In this document: positions 32,464 to 40,590 of the stretch, piece after piece
Layout: each line of letters begins with the position of its first letter
Numbering within the stretch: position 1 is the first letter of the stretch
NCBI GenBank assembly: GCA_020845705.1
Contig: JADLFH010000054.1
Coordinates: 1 to 64,000 of the forward strand
Length of the DNA stretch: 64,000 bases
Origin: Microthrixaceae bacterium
GTDB lineage: Bacteria; Actinomycetota; Acidimicrobiia; Acidimicrobiales; Microtrichaceae
Reading direction: 5' to 3'
Program-made: the position numbers and the translations under genes
The notes under the pieces: generated by a model
What the model was told of the DNA's origin: nothing
Databases searched by the model: none
What the model saw: only the letters and a program-made list of their open reading frames with translations

Positions 32464-33417
32464 ATGTCCGATGACACGTATCCGACCGGGGAGCCCGGCC
32501 AAGGCGAATCGCAGGATCCGAATGCCTGGCCGGCACAGCCGCCCCCTCCGGCATACGAGCCGCCGCCACCGGCTCCGCCTGCTCCTCCCGCCCCTCCGGC
32601 ATACGAGCCGCCGCCACCGGCTCCGCCTGCTCCTCCCGCCCCTCCGGCATACGAACCGCCGGCCGCGCCCGGCTACCAGGCTCCACCGCCCCCCGCGCCC
32701 GGCTACCAGGCGCCGCCCCCTCCGGCCCCTCCGGCATATGAGCCGCCGGCCGCGCCCGGCTACCAGGCTCCACCGCCCCCACCCCCCGCGCCCGGCTACC
32801 AGGCGCCGCCCGCCTATGGTGCTGCGCCCGCTGCGGGTGGCTGGGGTGGCGGGGACGGCACCACGCTGCCGCCTCCCCCGGGTGGCTATCCGCCGGCGGC
32901 ACCAGGTGCCTACGGGTATCAGCAGTACGGTGGGGCGCCGGTCGCCGCCTACGCAGGGTTCGGTGCCAGGCTCGGTGCGCTCCTGGTAGACCTGATCATC
33001 GTCGGAATCCCCATGGGCATCGCGTTCGGGGTGCTCTGGTTCTCCCTGACCGCCAACGGGGTGTGCATGTCGACCACGGGTTTCGGGGTCGAGGAATGTC
33101 GCGCGTTCAAGAGCGAAGGCAGCCGCACCTTGTTCTGGCTGGCCTACGTGGGCGCATACCTCGCGGTCACCGTCCTCTACTACATCCTTCCTGTGGCCAA
33201 GGGCGGCCAGACCGTCGGCATGAAGGTCGCCAAGATCAAGGTGGTCGGCATCGCGACCCAACAGCCGGCTGGAATCGGTCCGATCGTCGTTCGCTATCTC
33301 GTCCGCAGCTTCATCTCGGGTGCCATCTGCGGCCTGGGCTACTTCTGGATGCTGTGGGACGACCGCAAGCAGACCTGGCACGACAAGGCGGCAAGCACCA
33401 TCGTCGTCACCACCTGA
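32464..33417 (+). CDS. RDD family membrane protein with proline-rich N-terminal repeats
   Basis: In this 317-aa protein the first 160 residues are a disordered Pro/Ala/Tyr-rich region made of repeats such as PPAYEPPPPAPPAPPA and PGYQAPPP. From residue 160 an RDD domain follows: YAGFGARLGALLVDLIIVG (first helix with the Arg-Asp pair), a second helix near 222-242 (VGAYLAVTVLYYILPV), GQTVGMKVAKIKVV and the closing WDDRKQTWHDKAASTIVV. RDD proteins are membrane proteins of mostly unknown function; some take part in sodium or other ion transport. It is divergent from the nei gene. Confidence 0.82.
   Translation: MSDDTYPTGEPGQGESQDPNAWPAQPPPPAYEPPPPAPPAPPAPPAYEPPPPAPPAPPAPPAYEPPAAPGYQAPPPPAPGYQAPPPPAPPAYEPPAAPGYQAPPPPPPAPGYQAPPAYGAAPAAGGWGGGDGTTLPPPPGGYPPAAPGAYGYQQYGGAPVAAYAGFGARLGALLVDLIIVGIPMGIAFGVLWFSLTANGVCMSTTGFGVEECRAFKSEGSRTLFWLAYVGAYLAVTVLYYILPVAKGGQTVGMKVAKIKVVGIATQQPAGIGPIVVRYLVRSFISGAICGLGYFWMLWDDRKQTWHDKAASTIVVTT
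32545..32640 (+). repeat. two perfect 48-bp direct repeats in the RDD protein gene
   Basis: Bases 32545-32592 are repeated exactly at 32593-32640 and begin a third, partial copy at 32641. Each unit encodes 16 residues (PPAYEPPPPAPPAPPA). Exact identity at synonymous positions shows recent duplication, so the copy number may vary between strains. Confidence 0.85.
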
Positions 33418-33430
33418 CGGTGCGGTGGTG

Positions 33431-33451
33431 GGCCACGCTCCAAACGTGGCC
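33431..33451 (+). terminator. hairpin after the RDD protein gene
   Basis: GGCCACG and CGTGGCC form a perfect 7-bp stem with a 7-base loop, 13 bases after the stop codon. No T-run follows. It may end the RDD message before the amt promoter. Confidence 0.4.
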
Positions 33452-33471
33452 GACGATGTTCACCGCCTCGT

Positions 33472-33510
33472 GATTACGAGGACACACTTCCGCAACAAAG
33501 CGCCGTAATC
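33472..33510 (+). promoter_or_regulatory. inverted repeat upstream of amt, candidate nitrogen-control site
   Basis: GATTACG at 33472-33478 is matched exactly by CGTAATC at 33504-33510, 33 bases before the amt start. The A/T-rich GTAAT/ATTAC cores recall the GTAAC-like half sites used by GlnR in actinobacteria, but the spacing is wider than the usual GlnR box. Assigned from position before a nitrogen gene; no regulator is visible here. Confidence 0.3.
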
Positions 33511-33542
33511 CTGTCAAGCACATCGCACGGACAGGAGCTCGG

Positions 33543-34742
33543 ATGGATTCTGGCAGTTTGACCTGGGTGCTGGTCTCGGCCGCACTGGTGTTGTTCATGA
33601 CCCCGGGTCTGGCCTTCTTCTACGGAGGCATGGACAGGGGTCGCAACGTCCTCAACATGTTGATGATGAACTTCTACTGCGTTCTGATCGTCCCCTTGCT
33701 GTGGGTGATCGTGGGCTATTCGCTCACGCAGGGTGAGGGGAACTTCATCGGCACCCTCGACCACTTCGGACTGAAGGGCATCGGCATCCTGGGTGAGGAT
33801 GCCGGCGGCACGTTGGCCACGATCGCGTTCCTCGGGATGTTCGCGGCGATCACTCCTGCGTTGATCTCCGGTGCGGTTGCGGACCGGATGAAGTTCTCAG
33901 CCTGGGCGATCTTCGTTCCCGTCTGGTCGCTTGTCGTCTACGTCCCGGTGTTCCGCTGGGTCTATGGCGGCTGGTTGGGTGACCGCGGGTCACTCGACTT
34001 CGCCGGTGGAACGGCGATCCACGTGAATGCCGGGATCGCGGCGTTGGCGGCTGTGGGGGTTCTGGGTAAGCGGAAGGGCTGGCCGGAGGAGGGTCATCCG
34101 CCGCACTCGATGCCCCTGGTGATGATCGGGACGGGAATCCTCTGGTTCGGCTGGTTTGGCTTCAACGCCGGGTCAGCGCTCGCCGCCAACGGTCAAGCGG
34201 TCCAAGCGTTCATGAACACGTTCCTCGCCGCGGCGGCCGCTGGGTTCGCCTGGTGTGTTGTGGAACGCGTCAGGGACGGTCACTTCACCAACCTGGGCGC
34301 GGCGTCGGGAATCGTTGCGGGTCTCGTGGCGATCACCCCGGCCGCTGGGTACGTTTCGGGAATGGCGCCGATTGCGATCGGGGTCGTGGCCGGCGCGATC
34401 TGCTGCTATGCCGTCCGCCTGAAGAACCGCTTGGGCTACGACGACGCACTCGACGTGGTCGGGGTCCACTTCGTCGGGGGTCTCGTCGGCTCGCTCACCA
34501 TCGGGTTCTTCGCCAACCCGGAGTATTTCGGCGCGGATTTCATGGAAGGTCTCTTCTACGGCGGTGGTGTGAAGCTGTTGGCCGAGCAGGCCCTGGCGAA
34601 CCTGGCCGCGATCGTGTGGTCATTCGCGGTGACCTTCGGGATCATGATCCTGCTGAAGAAGACCGTGGGAGTTCGGGTGAGCGAGGAGGCCGAGGTCGAA
34701 GGACTCGACCTCTCCGAGCATGCGGAGGCGGCTTACCACTGA
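33543..34742 (+). CDS. amt: Ammonium transporter Amt
   Basis: This inner-membrane ammonium channel is normally used under nitrogen limitation. The 399-aa protein has about eleven helices. Family marks are LVLFMTPGLAFFYGGM near the N-terminus, the FAGGTAIHVNAGIAAL segment with the first pore His, FGWFGFNAGSA and VVGVHFVGGLVGSL with the second pore His. AGGAGC precedes the ATG. The P-II protein gene follows after 63 bases, which is the classic arrangement for gating control. The C-terminal tail LDLSEHAEAAYH is slightly longer than average. Confidence 0.95.
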   Translation: MDSGSLTWVLVSAALVLFMTPGLAFFYGGMDRGRNVLNMLMMNFYCVLIVPLLWVIVGYSLTQGEGNFIGTLDHFGLKGIGILGEDAGGTLATIAFLGMFAAITPALISGAVADRMKFSAWAIFVPVWSLVVYVPVFRWVYGGWLGDRGSLDFAGGTAIHVNAGIAALAAVGVLGKRKGWPEEGHPPHSMPLVMIGTGILWFGWFGFNAGSALAANGQAVQAFMNTFLAAAAAGFAWCVVERVRDGHFTNLGAASGIVAGLVAITPAAGYVSGMAPIAIGVVAGAICCYAVRLKNRLGYDDALDVVGVHFVGGLVGSLTIGFFANPEYFGADFMEGLFYGGGVKLLAEQALANLAAIVWSFAVTFGIMILLKKTVGVRVSEEAEVEGLDLSEHAEAAYH

Positions 34743-34805
34743 GTGGTCGGTGTTCAGAAGTGAGTTGAAACGACAGTCGACAGTTCGGAAAGAAGGAGCC
34801 ACACC

Positions 34806-35147
34806 ATGCCCAGTCTCGTGACAGCGATCATCAAGCCGTTCAAGCTCGAGGAGGTACGCACCGCACTTCAGTCGGTCGGCGTGCTCGGGCTCACGGCCAC
34901 CGAAGTCCAGGGTTACGGCCGTCAAGGGGGCAAGACCGAGACGTTCCGCGGCTCGGAGTACAAGGTGGAGTTCGTGCCGAAGGTGAAAGTCGAGGTACTC
35001 GTCCCCACCAGCGAGGTGGACGAGGTCATCACGGTGATCGCTCGGACGGCGAACTCCGGCAAGATCGGGGACGGCAAGATTTGGTCGGTGGATGTCGCCA
35101 AGGTCATGCGCATACGAACCGGGGAGTTCGGCGACCAGGCGATCTGA
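34806..35147 (+). CDS. glnK: P-II nitrogen regulatory protein (GlnK/GlnB)
   Basis: This trimeric signal protein reads 2-oxoglutarate and ATP/ADP and blocks Amt when nitrogen is plentiful. The 113-aa chain has the full T-loop GYGRQGGKTETFRGSEYKVE with the modifiable tyrosine (Tyr52 here, Tyr51 in the usual numbering) and the B-loop TANSGKIGDGKIW. AAGGAG lies about 9 bases before the ATG. In many actinobacteria glnD follows as third gene; here the next gene is an unrelated transporter on the other strand. Confidence 0.95.
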   Translation: MPSLVTAIIKPFKLEEVRTALQSVGVLGLTATEVQGYGRQGGKTETFRGSEYKVEFVPKVKVEVLVPTSEVDEVITVIARTANSGKIGDGKIWSVDVAKVMRIRTGEFGDQAI

Positions 35148-35171
35148 GACGCCCGGGTCCCCCGTCCTCGC

Positions 35172-36650
35172 TCAGAGGCTGTCGCGGCCCATGCCGGCGA
35201 GCAGTCCGCCGACACAGGCAAGGACCCCCACCCCACCGCAGGTGATCCACATCGCCTCGGGGCTGACGACATCGGAGAGCCGGCCGGTTGCCAGCGAGCC
35301 AACCAGGATCGACGACCACATCACCCCGCGTGCAGTTAGCGTGACCCGACCCTGGAGTTCTGCGGGGAAGAGACGCTGGCGCATCGCGGCCCAGTTCGTC
35401 ATGAGATACGCGAAGGCCACGCCGCCGATCAGGAACGCCACCGTCGCCGATGCGATCGACGGCGCCAACCCGACGGCCATCACCGCTGCTCCGAGTACGC
35501 CCGTGGACACCGGGAGGACCGCGGGGCGGATCTTGTCGGTCCGCTCCACCATCGGGGCGGCGAGGATGCCCGCCACCCCGCCGAGAGCGAACAGCGCTCC
35601 GATGCCGAACGGTCCCAGGTCGAGCGACCGTCGTGCGAGGGTGACGAACTGCTGTCCCAGCGGGAGCGTGCAGATGTTGAACAGTGCCGTGATGACAAGC
35701 GCACGTCGGAACATCGGGTGTTCCGTCAGCAGGCGGAAGGACTCACGCATCTCGGCCCGCCGCGAAGGAGCGGAGGTGGCCTCTGCCCGACTTTCGGCGA
35801 GCTCGATGCCGCCCTGTCGGATCGCACGGCGCACTGAGAGGAGCGCAGCGGCCGACAACAGGAAGCTCACGGCATCGAACCCGAAGGCGAGCCACAGCCC
35901 CGCTTCGATCAACGCCCCCGCGAGGATCGGACCGGCCGTCATGCCGATGTTCTCGGAGAGCACGAGTCTGTTGTTGGATCGCAGGTCGAGCTCATCGGGC
36001 ACCAGGCGCGCGACGAACGAGCTCTGAGCGCCGTCGAAGACCAATCGCAGCAGACCCAGCGCGAACGCGGCGACGATCAGGACCGCTACCGGGAACCGGT
36101 CCAACGTGTGCAGGAAGAAGAGTCCGGCAAGCACCAGGGCGCGGCAGAGATCGACCGCCACCATCGTCGAACGGGCGTGGCGACGATCGGTGAAGGCCCC
36201 GGCGACGCTTCCCAGGAGCACCGTGGCCAGGGTCTCGGCGAACACGACCGCGCCGACGGCAAGGCCGGATCCGGTGAGGCGGTCCGCCGCGAGTGGCAGG
36301 GCCAGGATCGTCAGGTGATCCCCGATGTTCGACGCGGTGTGTCCCCACCAGAACCACTTGAATGCCCGCCAGCGGGCTCGGGTGTGTCGCCGTCGGCTGA
36401 CCCGCGGCGTCGGGTCTCTCAGATCGACGACAGCCTCGTCGTCGATCGCCTCGGTGACGGGGTGGGGTGAGGTGATCCCGGCTGGATCGGCCACGGACCC
36501 GAAGTAGCGGCCCAGCAGGCCGGTGCCGATCTGGTCTATGAGGCTCTGCTCGACGAGGCCGTGCTCGGCATCTCCCTCGTCGATCTCGGCCGCGTGCTCG
36601 GAGGGGGAAGCCTCGCCGTGCTGCGTGTCGGTCCGGTCGATCTGGCTCAC
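35172..36650 (-). CDS. MFS transporter with long cytoplasmic N-terminus
   Basis: Starting at GTG 36650 (GAGGGA about 9 bases upstream), the 492-aa protein has about 90 polar, acidic residues and then some ten to twelve membrane helices. WWGHTASNIGDHLTILALPL starts the first helix and SVAGAFTDRRHARSTMVAVD is the loop-2-3 motif of the MFS (G..aDr..RR). It resembles the MFS_3/EntS-like exporters. Substrate unknown. The final helices lie close to the P-II gene, which is convergent. Confidence 0.8.
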   Translation of the reverse strand: MSQIDRTDTQHGEASPSEHAAEIDEGDAEHGLVEQSLIDQIGTGLLGRYFGSVADPAGITSPHPVTEAIDDEAVVDLRDPTPRVSRRRHTRARWRAFKWFWWGHTASNIGDHLTILALPLAADRLTGSGLAVGAVVFAETLATVLLGSVAGAFTDRRHARSTMVAVDLCRALVLAGLFFLHTLDRFPVAVLIVAAFALGLLRLVFDGAQSSFVARLVPDELDLRSNNRLVLSENIGMTAGPILAGALIEAGLWLAFGFDAVSFLLSAAALLSVRRAIRQGGIELAESRAEATSAPSRRAEMRESFRLLTEHPMFRRALVITALFNICTLPLGQQFVTLARRSLDLGPFGIGALFALGGVAGILAAPMVERTDKIRPAVLPVSTGVLGAAVMAVGLAPSIASATVAFLIGGVAFAYLMTNWAAMRQRLFPAELQGRVTLTARGVMWSSILVGSLATGRLSDVVSPEAMWITCGGVGVLACVGGLLAGMGRDSL

Positions 36651-36736
36651 TCGTCGCTTCCCTCGATGACCTCCCCACCAAGGATGTCCGACATCCAGCT
36701 TGGCAGTCGAGGCGGCCGCGCGGGTGGTTGGTCGCC

Positions 36737-38116
36737 TCAGGCGGCGAGTGCTGCGCCCGGGTCGATCAGTCCCCACCCGTAGCCGTTGTCACGCCCTGCG
36801 CTTCCGAGATCGGTGGCTGTGGAGGTGACACGAGCGGTGATCTGGGACGCGCTCTCCGAGGGGTGGGCTGCCCTCAACAGGGCCACGAGCGCGGTCACGT
36901 GCGGTGTCGCCATCGAGGTTCCGGACGACCAGGCATAGCCGCCGTCGAGGTAGGTGGAGTAGATGCTCGAACCCGGCGCGGCCACATCCACGTAGCTCGC
37001 CTGGGTGGAGAAGGACGAGCGGTTCATGGCCGCGTTCGTCGATGCAACCGCGATGGGCCAACTGAACGCGGCGGGCCAGCTCCAGTGGTTGTACGCCGGG
37101 TTCGAAGGAGGGCTGTTGGGATCACCGTTGTTGCCGGCGGCCGCCACCACCACCACGTCGTGGGACTGTGCGTAGTCGACCGCGGTCTGCATCGCCGCCG
37201 AGGCACAGCCCGTCGGGTTCGATTCGGGACACGTCGCGCCCAACGAGAGGTTGATGACCGATGCCCCGTTGTCGACCGCCCAGATGATGCCGCTCGCCGT
37301 CCAAGCGTCTGTGCCGGTGCCCTCGTTGGTGAGCACCTTGCCGATCATCAGCTTGACTCCCGGCGCTGCCCCCGCGATCCCGACACCGTTGTTCGCGGTG
37401 GCAGCGATCACACCCGCGACATGTGTGCCGTGACCGTGGTCGTCGTTCACCCCTTGGCCTGTGGCATCCCAGGTTGCGGCGACGTTGCCCGCCAGGTCTG
37501 GATGCGTGGTCTCGGCGCCGGTGTCGAGGACGGCGACACACAACCCGCCTCCGTTCGTGGTGTCCCACACATCCTCGAAGTCGAGCTGGTTGAGTGCCCA
37601 TTGGCTCCCACGGGCAGGGTCGGTTGCGGTCGTCTGGGTGGTCATCGTGTGCTGCGGCTCGACTGCGAGTACCGCGCCGCCGTCGTCGGTGGCATCGGTC
37701 GCGATCGCTGTTGCGGCCACGACTGCGGCTGTCGGGTCGGCCACCTCGATCGTGGTGACCGACGGATGTCCATCCGCGTCGGTCGTCGTCACGGTGAGCG
37801 GCACACTCCCTGCTGATCCCGGCACCTCCGGGTCTGCGATCGCGGTGAGCGCCGAAAGGGCGGCGCCGAATGCCACCTCACCCACCGAAAGCGACTCGTT
37901 GGGTCCTTCCGTCGGTGAACCCGCCGCCTCCGGCCCCACGCCGCTGGTGCATGCCGGGGTCGTTGGCGTTGGGACTGCGGTGGTGGTCGTGGTCGGCTCT
38001 GGGCTACTGGCCGACGTCCCCCCGGGCGCAGGTGCAGTGGGAAGGCACGCGGTCACTGTCGCGGACGCAGCGAGCACGAGCGCGATGAGCCATCTTGAGG
38101 GTCCCGCCTTGGACAT
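36737..38116 (-). CDS. Secreted S8 family serine protease (subtilase) lipoprotein
   Basis: The 459-aa protein begins at ATG 38116 with a lipobox ATVTAC (Cys24) and a Ser/Thr/Pro linker. After a prodomain-like part (about 75-165) comes the subtilisin domain with Asp198 in VAVLDTGAETTHPDL, His229 in HGHGTHVAGVI, oxyanion Asn329 in VAAAGNNG and Ser401 in SSGTSMATPHV: the full triad. It is closest to fervidolysin/thermitase-like proteases. A TTG six bases upstream is an alternative start. The protease would be attached to the outside of the membrane. No protease-specific neighbour is seen. Confidence 0.9.
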   Translation of the reverse strand: MSKAGPSRWLIALVLAASATVTACLPTAPAPGGTSASSPEPTTTTTAVPTPTTPACTSGVGPEAAGSPTEGPNESLSVGEVAFGAALSALTAIADPEVPGSAGSVPLTVTTTDADGHPSVTTIEVADPTAAVVAATAIATDATDDGGAVLAVEPQHTMTTQTTATDPARGSQWALNQLDFEDVWDTTNGGGLCVAVLDTGAETTHPDLAGNVAATWDATGQGVNDDHGHGTHVAGVIAATANNGVGIAGAAPGVKLMIGKVLTNEGTGTDAWTASGIIWAVDNGASVINLSLGATCPESNPTGCASAAMQTAVDYAQSHDVVVVAAAGNNGDPNSPPSNPAYNHWSWPAAFSWPIAVASTNAAMNRSSFSTQASYVDVAAPGSSIYSTYLDGGYAWSSGTSMATPHVTALVALLRAAHPSESASQITARVTSTATDLGSAGRDNGYGWGLIDPGAALAA

Positions 38117-38219
38117 GGCCAAGGCATCGGCGCCGCCGGTGCGGGGGTTGAGCAGGTGGGGCGGGAATGATCCGTTCGGCCCGCCCTGGCATGTGGGATG
38201 TGGGCCCGGCCTCCCTCAC

Positions 38220-38270
38220 CGAACTTGCGTACGGATCCGGCCTCTGGCGACGGAATCGTACGCAAGTTCG
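38220..38270. repeat. 51-bp palindromic repeat, copy A
   Basis: 13-bp arms CGAACTTGCGTAC (38220-38232) and GTACGCAAGTTCG (38258-38270) are perfect inverted copies with a 25-base middle. The same design recurs at 49810-49860 and 61554-61604. This copy is between the subtilase gene and the cupredoxin lipoprotein gene. Confidence 0.85.
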
Positions 38271-38341
38271 TTGGATCTGCGGTGAGGGCAGCCGAATTGT
38301 CGGCTACCGTCACCCATTGGAACCAACCAACTGGTTCGCCG

Positions 38342-39040
38342 TCAGCTCTTGTCCGCCACGCTGAACGTCCCCACCATTCCCAACTCGGTGTGAGGCTTGT
38401 CGGTCTTCGGGTCGACCAGGATGCACTGGTACGTGTACTCGCCGGTCTCGTCGAAGCTGATGGTCGCCGCGCCGTCCTTGCCGACCTTTGTCGACTCGAC
38501 TTCGCCTATCGCCTCCCCGTCGGGGCCGAGCACCTCGAACTCGTGTGGTTCGGTTCCACCGTTGTGCATCTCGAAGCGGATGGTCTCACCCGCGGTCACG
38601 TCGGAGAGGTCCAGGTTCTCGTACTCGAAGTCGATCGCGGTGAACTTCTTGGTGCGATCGGCCTTCTTCTGTGGGGTGCCGCCCTTTCCGGTGACCTCGA
38701 TCTTGGTGGAGAACCCCTCGCCCGTCTGGCCGGGCTTGCAGCGCAGCTCGTAGCTGCCGGCCACCAGGTCGACATCGAGGGCCCTCTTGCTGCCAGTCGT
38801 CACGTTCTCCACCTCGCCGACCACCGAGCCGTCCTCTCGAAGGACGTACAGCTCGCTTATGTCGTCGGCCTCGTTGGTGAAGGCAAAGGTGAGCTTGCCG
38901 GCGTCAAGGTCGGTCTCGGTCGGCGTGCAGGCCTTGTTGGTACCGGTGACGGCTATCTCGGTGCCGCCTCCGTCGGACGTGCAGCCGACGGCCAAGGCGA
39001 ATGTGAGCATCAGAGTCGGGAGTGCCAGGGCGCGTTTCAT
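38342..39040 (-). CDS. EfeO-like cupredoxin lipoprotein
   Basis: This 232-aa lipoprotein (lipobox LAVGC, Cys20) has two cupredoxin-like domains. The first (about 26-115) reads IAVTGTNKACTPTETDLDAG and SYELRCKPGQTGEGFSTKI, very like the N-terminal cupredoxin domain of EfeO. The second (about 130-228) has FEMHNGGTEPHEFEVLG, YTYQCILVD and ELGMVGTFSV, with the Cys, His and Met of a copper site. The M75 peptidase domain of full EfeO is missing. It lies 33 bases after the EfeU permease and would deliver or oxidise iron for it. Confidence 0.8.
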   Translation of the reverse strand: MKRALALPTLMLTFALAVGCTSDGGGTEIAVTGTNKACTPTETDLDAGKLTFAFTNEADDISELYVLREDGSVVGEVENVTTGSKRALDVDLVAGSYELRCKPGQTGEGFSTKIEVTGKGGTPQKKADRTKKFTAIDFEYENLDLSDVTAGETIRFEMHNGGTEPHEFEVLGPDGEAIGEVESTKVGKDGAATISFDETGEYTYQCILVDPKTDKPHTELGMVGTFSVADKS

Positions 39041-39073
39041 CTTCGTTGTCCTTGTCCGGGGGTCTGTTGGTTC

Positions 39074-39931
39074 TCAGGCGACGCTGTCTGTCATGGGGCT
39101 CGGTGTTCCCACGGCCCTACTGGTGGACGCTGCGTCGGCAGCTCGGATGGGCCGCAGGAACAGCGTCATCGTCGGAACGAGGTAGGCGAAATAGGCCCCG
39201 ACCTCGAGCACGGTCATCTGGGGCGCGAAGTTGAAGATGCCCTTGAGTAGCGTTCCGTACCACGATGTGGCCGAGAAGCCCAGGTCCCAGGCGAGCGTGT
39301 TGAGCCCGGGGAGGAACGCCGCTTCCTGAAGGTCGTGGATGCCGTAGGCGAGTACCCCTGCTGCGATGACGATGAGCGCAGCGCCGGTGATCAGGAAGAA
39401 CTTGCGGAGGTCGAGGTGGACCGCCCCCCGATACAGCAGCCAGCCCAACACGACCGCTGTGGCGATGCCCAGGACCGCGCCCAGTGCGGGGCCCACACCC
39501 GCGCCCTGTGCTTCGAACGTGGGGTAGATGAACAGTGCGGTCTCGAGCCCCTCGCGGCCAACGGCCAAGAGCGCGGCTACCCCTACGGCGACGGGGCCGA
39601 GGGATACTGCGTCGCCCATCTTCCCCTCGAGTTCCGCCCTGAGCGTGCGTGCGGCGCGGCGCATCCAAAACACCATCCAGGTGACGAAGCCGACCGCGAC
39701 GATCGAGGTGATGCCGCCGAAGGCCTCCTGTGCCTCGAAGCTCATCGACGCCGAGGTGAAATGCAGCGTCGCGCCGAAGCCGAGGGACAACACGATTGCC
39801 ACGGCAACGCCGATCCAAAGCGCCGGGATGCGATCCCGATGGCCTCCCTTGACGAGGAACGACAGAAGGATTCCCACGACCAGTGCCGCTTCGAGCCCCT
39901 CTCGCAATCCGGTCAGGAAGGTTTGCAGCAC
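39074..39931 (-). CDS. efeU: FTR1 family iron permease EfeU
   Basis: This iron uptake permease works with periplasmic EfeO-type partners. From GTG 39931 (GAGG upstream) the 285-aa protein has seven helices and two REGLE motifs (residues 10-14 and 126-130), which bind iron in the FTR1 family. A GTG at 39952 is less likely. The cupredoxin lipoprotein gene follows and a candidate iron-repressor box lies upstream at 39981-39999. No efeB peroxidase is present in this window. Confidence 0.92.
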   Translation of the reverse strand: MLQTFLTGLREGLEAALVVGILLSFLVKGGHRDRIPALWIGVAVAIVLSLGFGATLHFTSASMSFEAQEAFGGITSIVAVGFVTWMVFWMRRAARTLRAELEGKMGDAVSLGPVAVGVAALLAVGREGLETALFIYPTFEAQGAGVGPALGAVLGIATAVVLGWLLYRGAVHLDLRKFFLITGAALIVIAAGVLAYGIHDLQEAAFLPGLNTLAWDLGFSATSWYGTLLKGIFNFAPQMTVLEVGAYFAYLVPTMTLFLRPIRAADAASTSRAVGTPSPMTDSVA

Positions 39932-39980
39932 GTCGGCACCTCGACAACTCACGAGCGGAAGGAGATCCCGCTGCCTGATG

Positions 39981-39999
39981 TTAGGTTACCTTCACTCAA
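39981..39999 (-). promoter_or_regulatory. candidate DtxR/IdeR iron box upstream of efeU
   Basis: TTAGGTTACCTTCACTCAA agrees at 13 of 19 positions with the consensus TTAGGTTAGGCTAACCTAA, including the full first half site. It stands 49 bases upstream of the efeU start and 45 bases before the divergent PGPGW gene. Iron-dependent repression of the efeU operon is inferred. Confidence 0.5.
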
Positions 40000-40031
40000 C
40001 TGCCTGAACGTTGTCAAGTCGGAGGAGGTCC

Positions 40032-40037
40032 TACGCT
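40032..40037 (+). promoter_or_regulatory. candidate -10 box of the PGPGW protein gene
   Basis: TACGCT lies 7 bases before GTG 40045 without a ribosome binding site at normal spacing. Confidence 0.35.
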
Positions 40038-40044
40038 GGAGACG

Positions 40045-40464
40045 GTGAACCGGGGGAAGGATCCAGCCGATCGAGAGTCGTTGGCCCACAGGCTGCGAGA
40101 GGCGGCCGAGGAGGCCGAACGTCAGACCGGCCGTCGCGAGGAGACGCCCGAGGAGCTGCGGCGCGGACTGTCACGAGAGCTGTTGCGTGCCGTGTTGGGC
40201 GTCGTGGTCATCATCGTGGGAGTCGCGGCACTTCCGCTTCCGGGGCCCGGCTGGCTGATCATCATCGTTGGCCTCAACCTGTTGCCGTTTGCGTGGGCCG
40301 AACGCACGGTGCGGCTCATCAGGCGGAGGGTGCCCGGAGTGCCCGAAGAAGGAAACGTGCCGGCTCACATGTGGATCATCATGGCGGCGCTGACGGCGCT
40401 GGTGACCATCGGCTCGATCCTCTGGGGCGACAACATCTCGGAGTGGGCGAGAGACCTGATCTGA
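40045..40464 (+). CDS. PGPGW-type transmembrane protein
   Basis: This 139-aa membrane protein has a charged N-terminal helix (AHRLREAAEEAERQTGRREE), then two close helices with the motif ALPLPGPGWLIIIVGLNLL at about residues 61-79, and a third helix near 110-128. The PGPGW motif defines a small family of putative membrane proteins common in actinobacteria with no known function. Translation starts at GTG. The stop is followed at once by a cluster of TGAGGCA repeats. Confidence 0.78.
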   Translation: MNRGKDPADRESLAHRLREAAEEAERQTGRREETPEELRRGLSRELLRAVLGVVVIIVGVAALPLPGPGWLIIIVGLNLLPFAWAERTVRLIRRRVPGVPEEGNVPAHMWIIMAALTALVTIGSILWGDNISEWARDLI

Positions 40465-40580
40465 GGCAGGGCCCGGTCCGCTGTGCCTCAAACTCGTTCA
40501 TGAGGCAGGAGGGGCCGGATACCGCACCGGTGTGCCTCAAGGATCGGTTTGAGGCAGCAGGGGCCGGGGGGTTTGAGGCA
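40462..40580. repeat. cluster of TGAGGCA/TGCCTCA repeats forming hairpins
   Basis: Direct copies of (T)TGAGGCA at 40462, 40501, 40549 and 40573 are each followed by a G-rich GGGGCCGG-like string. Inverted copies TGCCTCA(A) at 40484 and 40533 pair with the 40501 and 40549 copies as two hairpins. The cluster fills the gap between two convergent genes and could terminate transcription from both sides. Confidence 0.75.
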
Positions 40581-40590
40581 GGAAGGGCCG

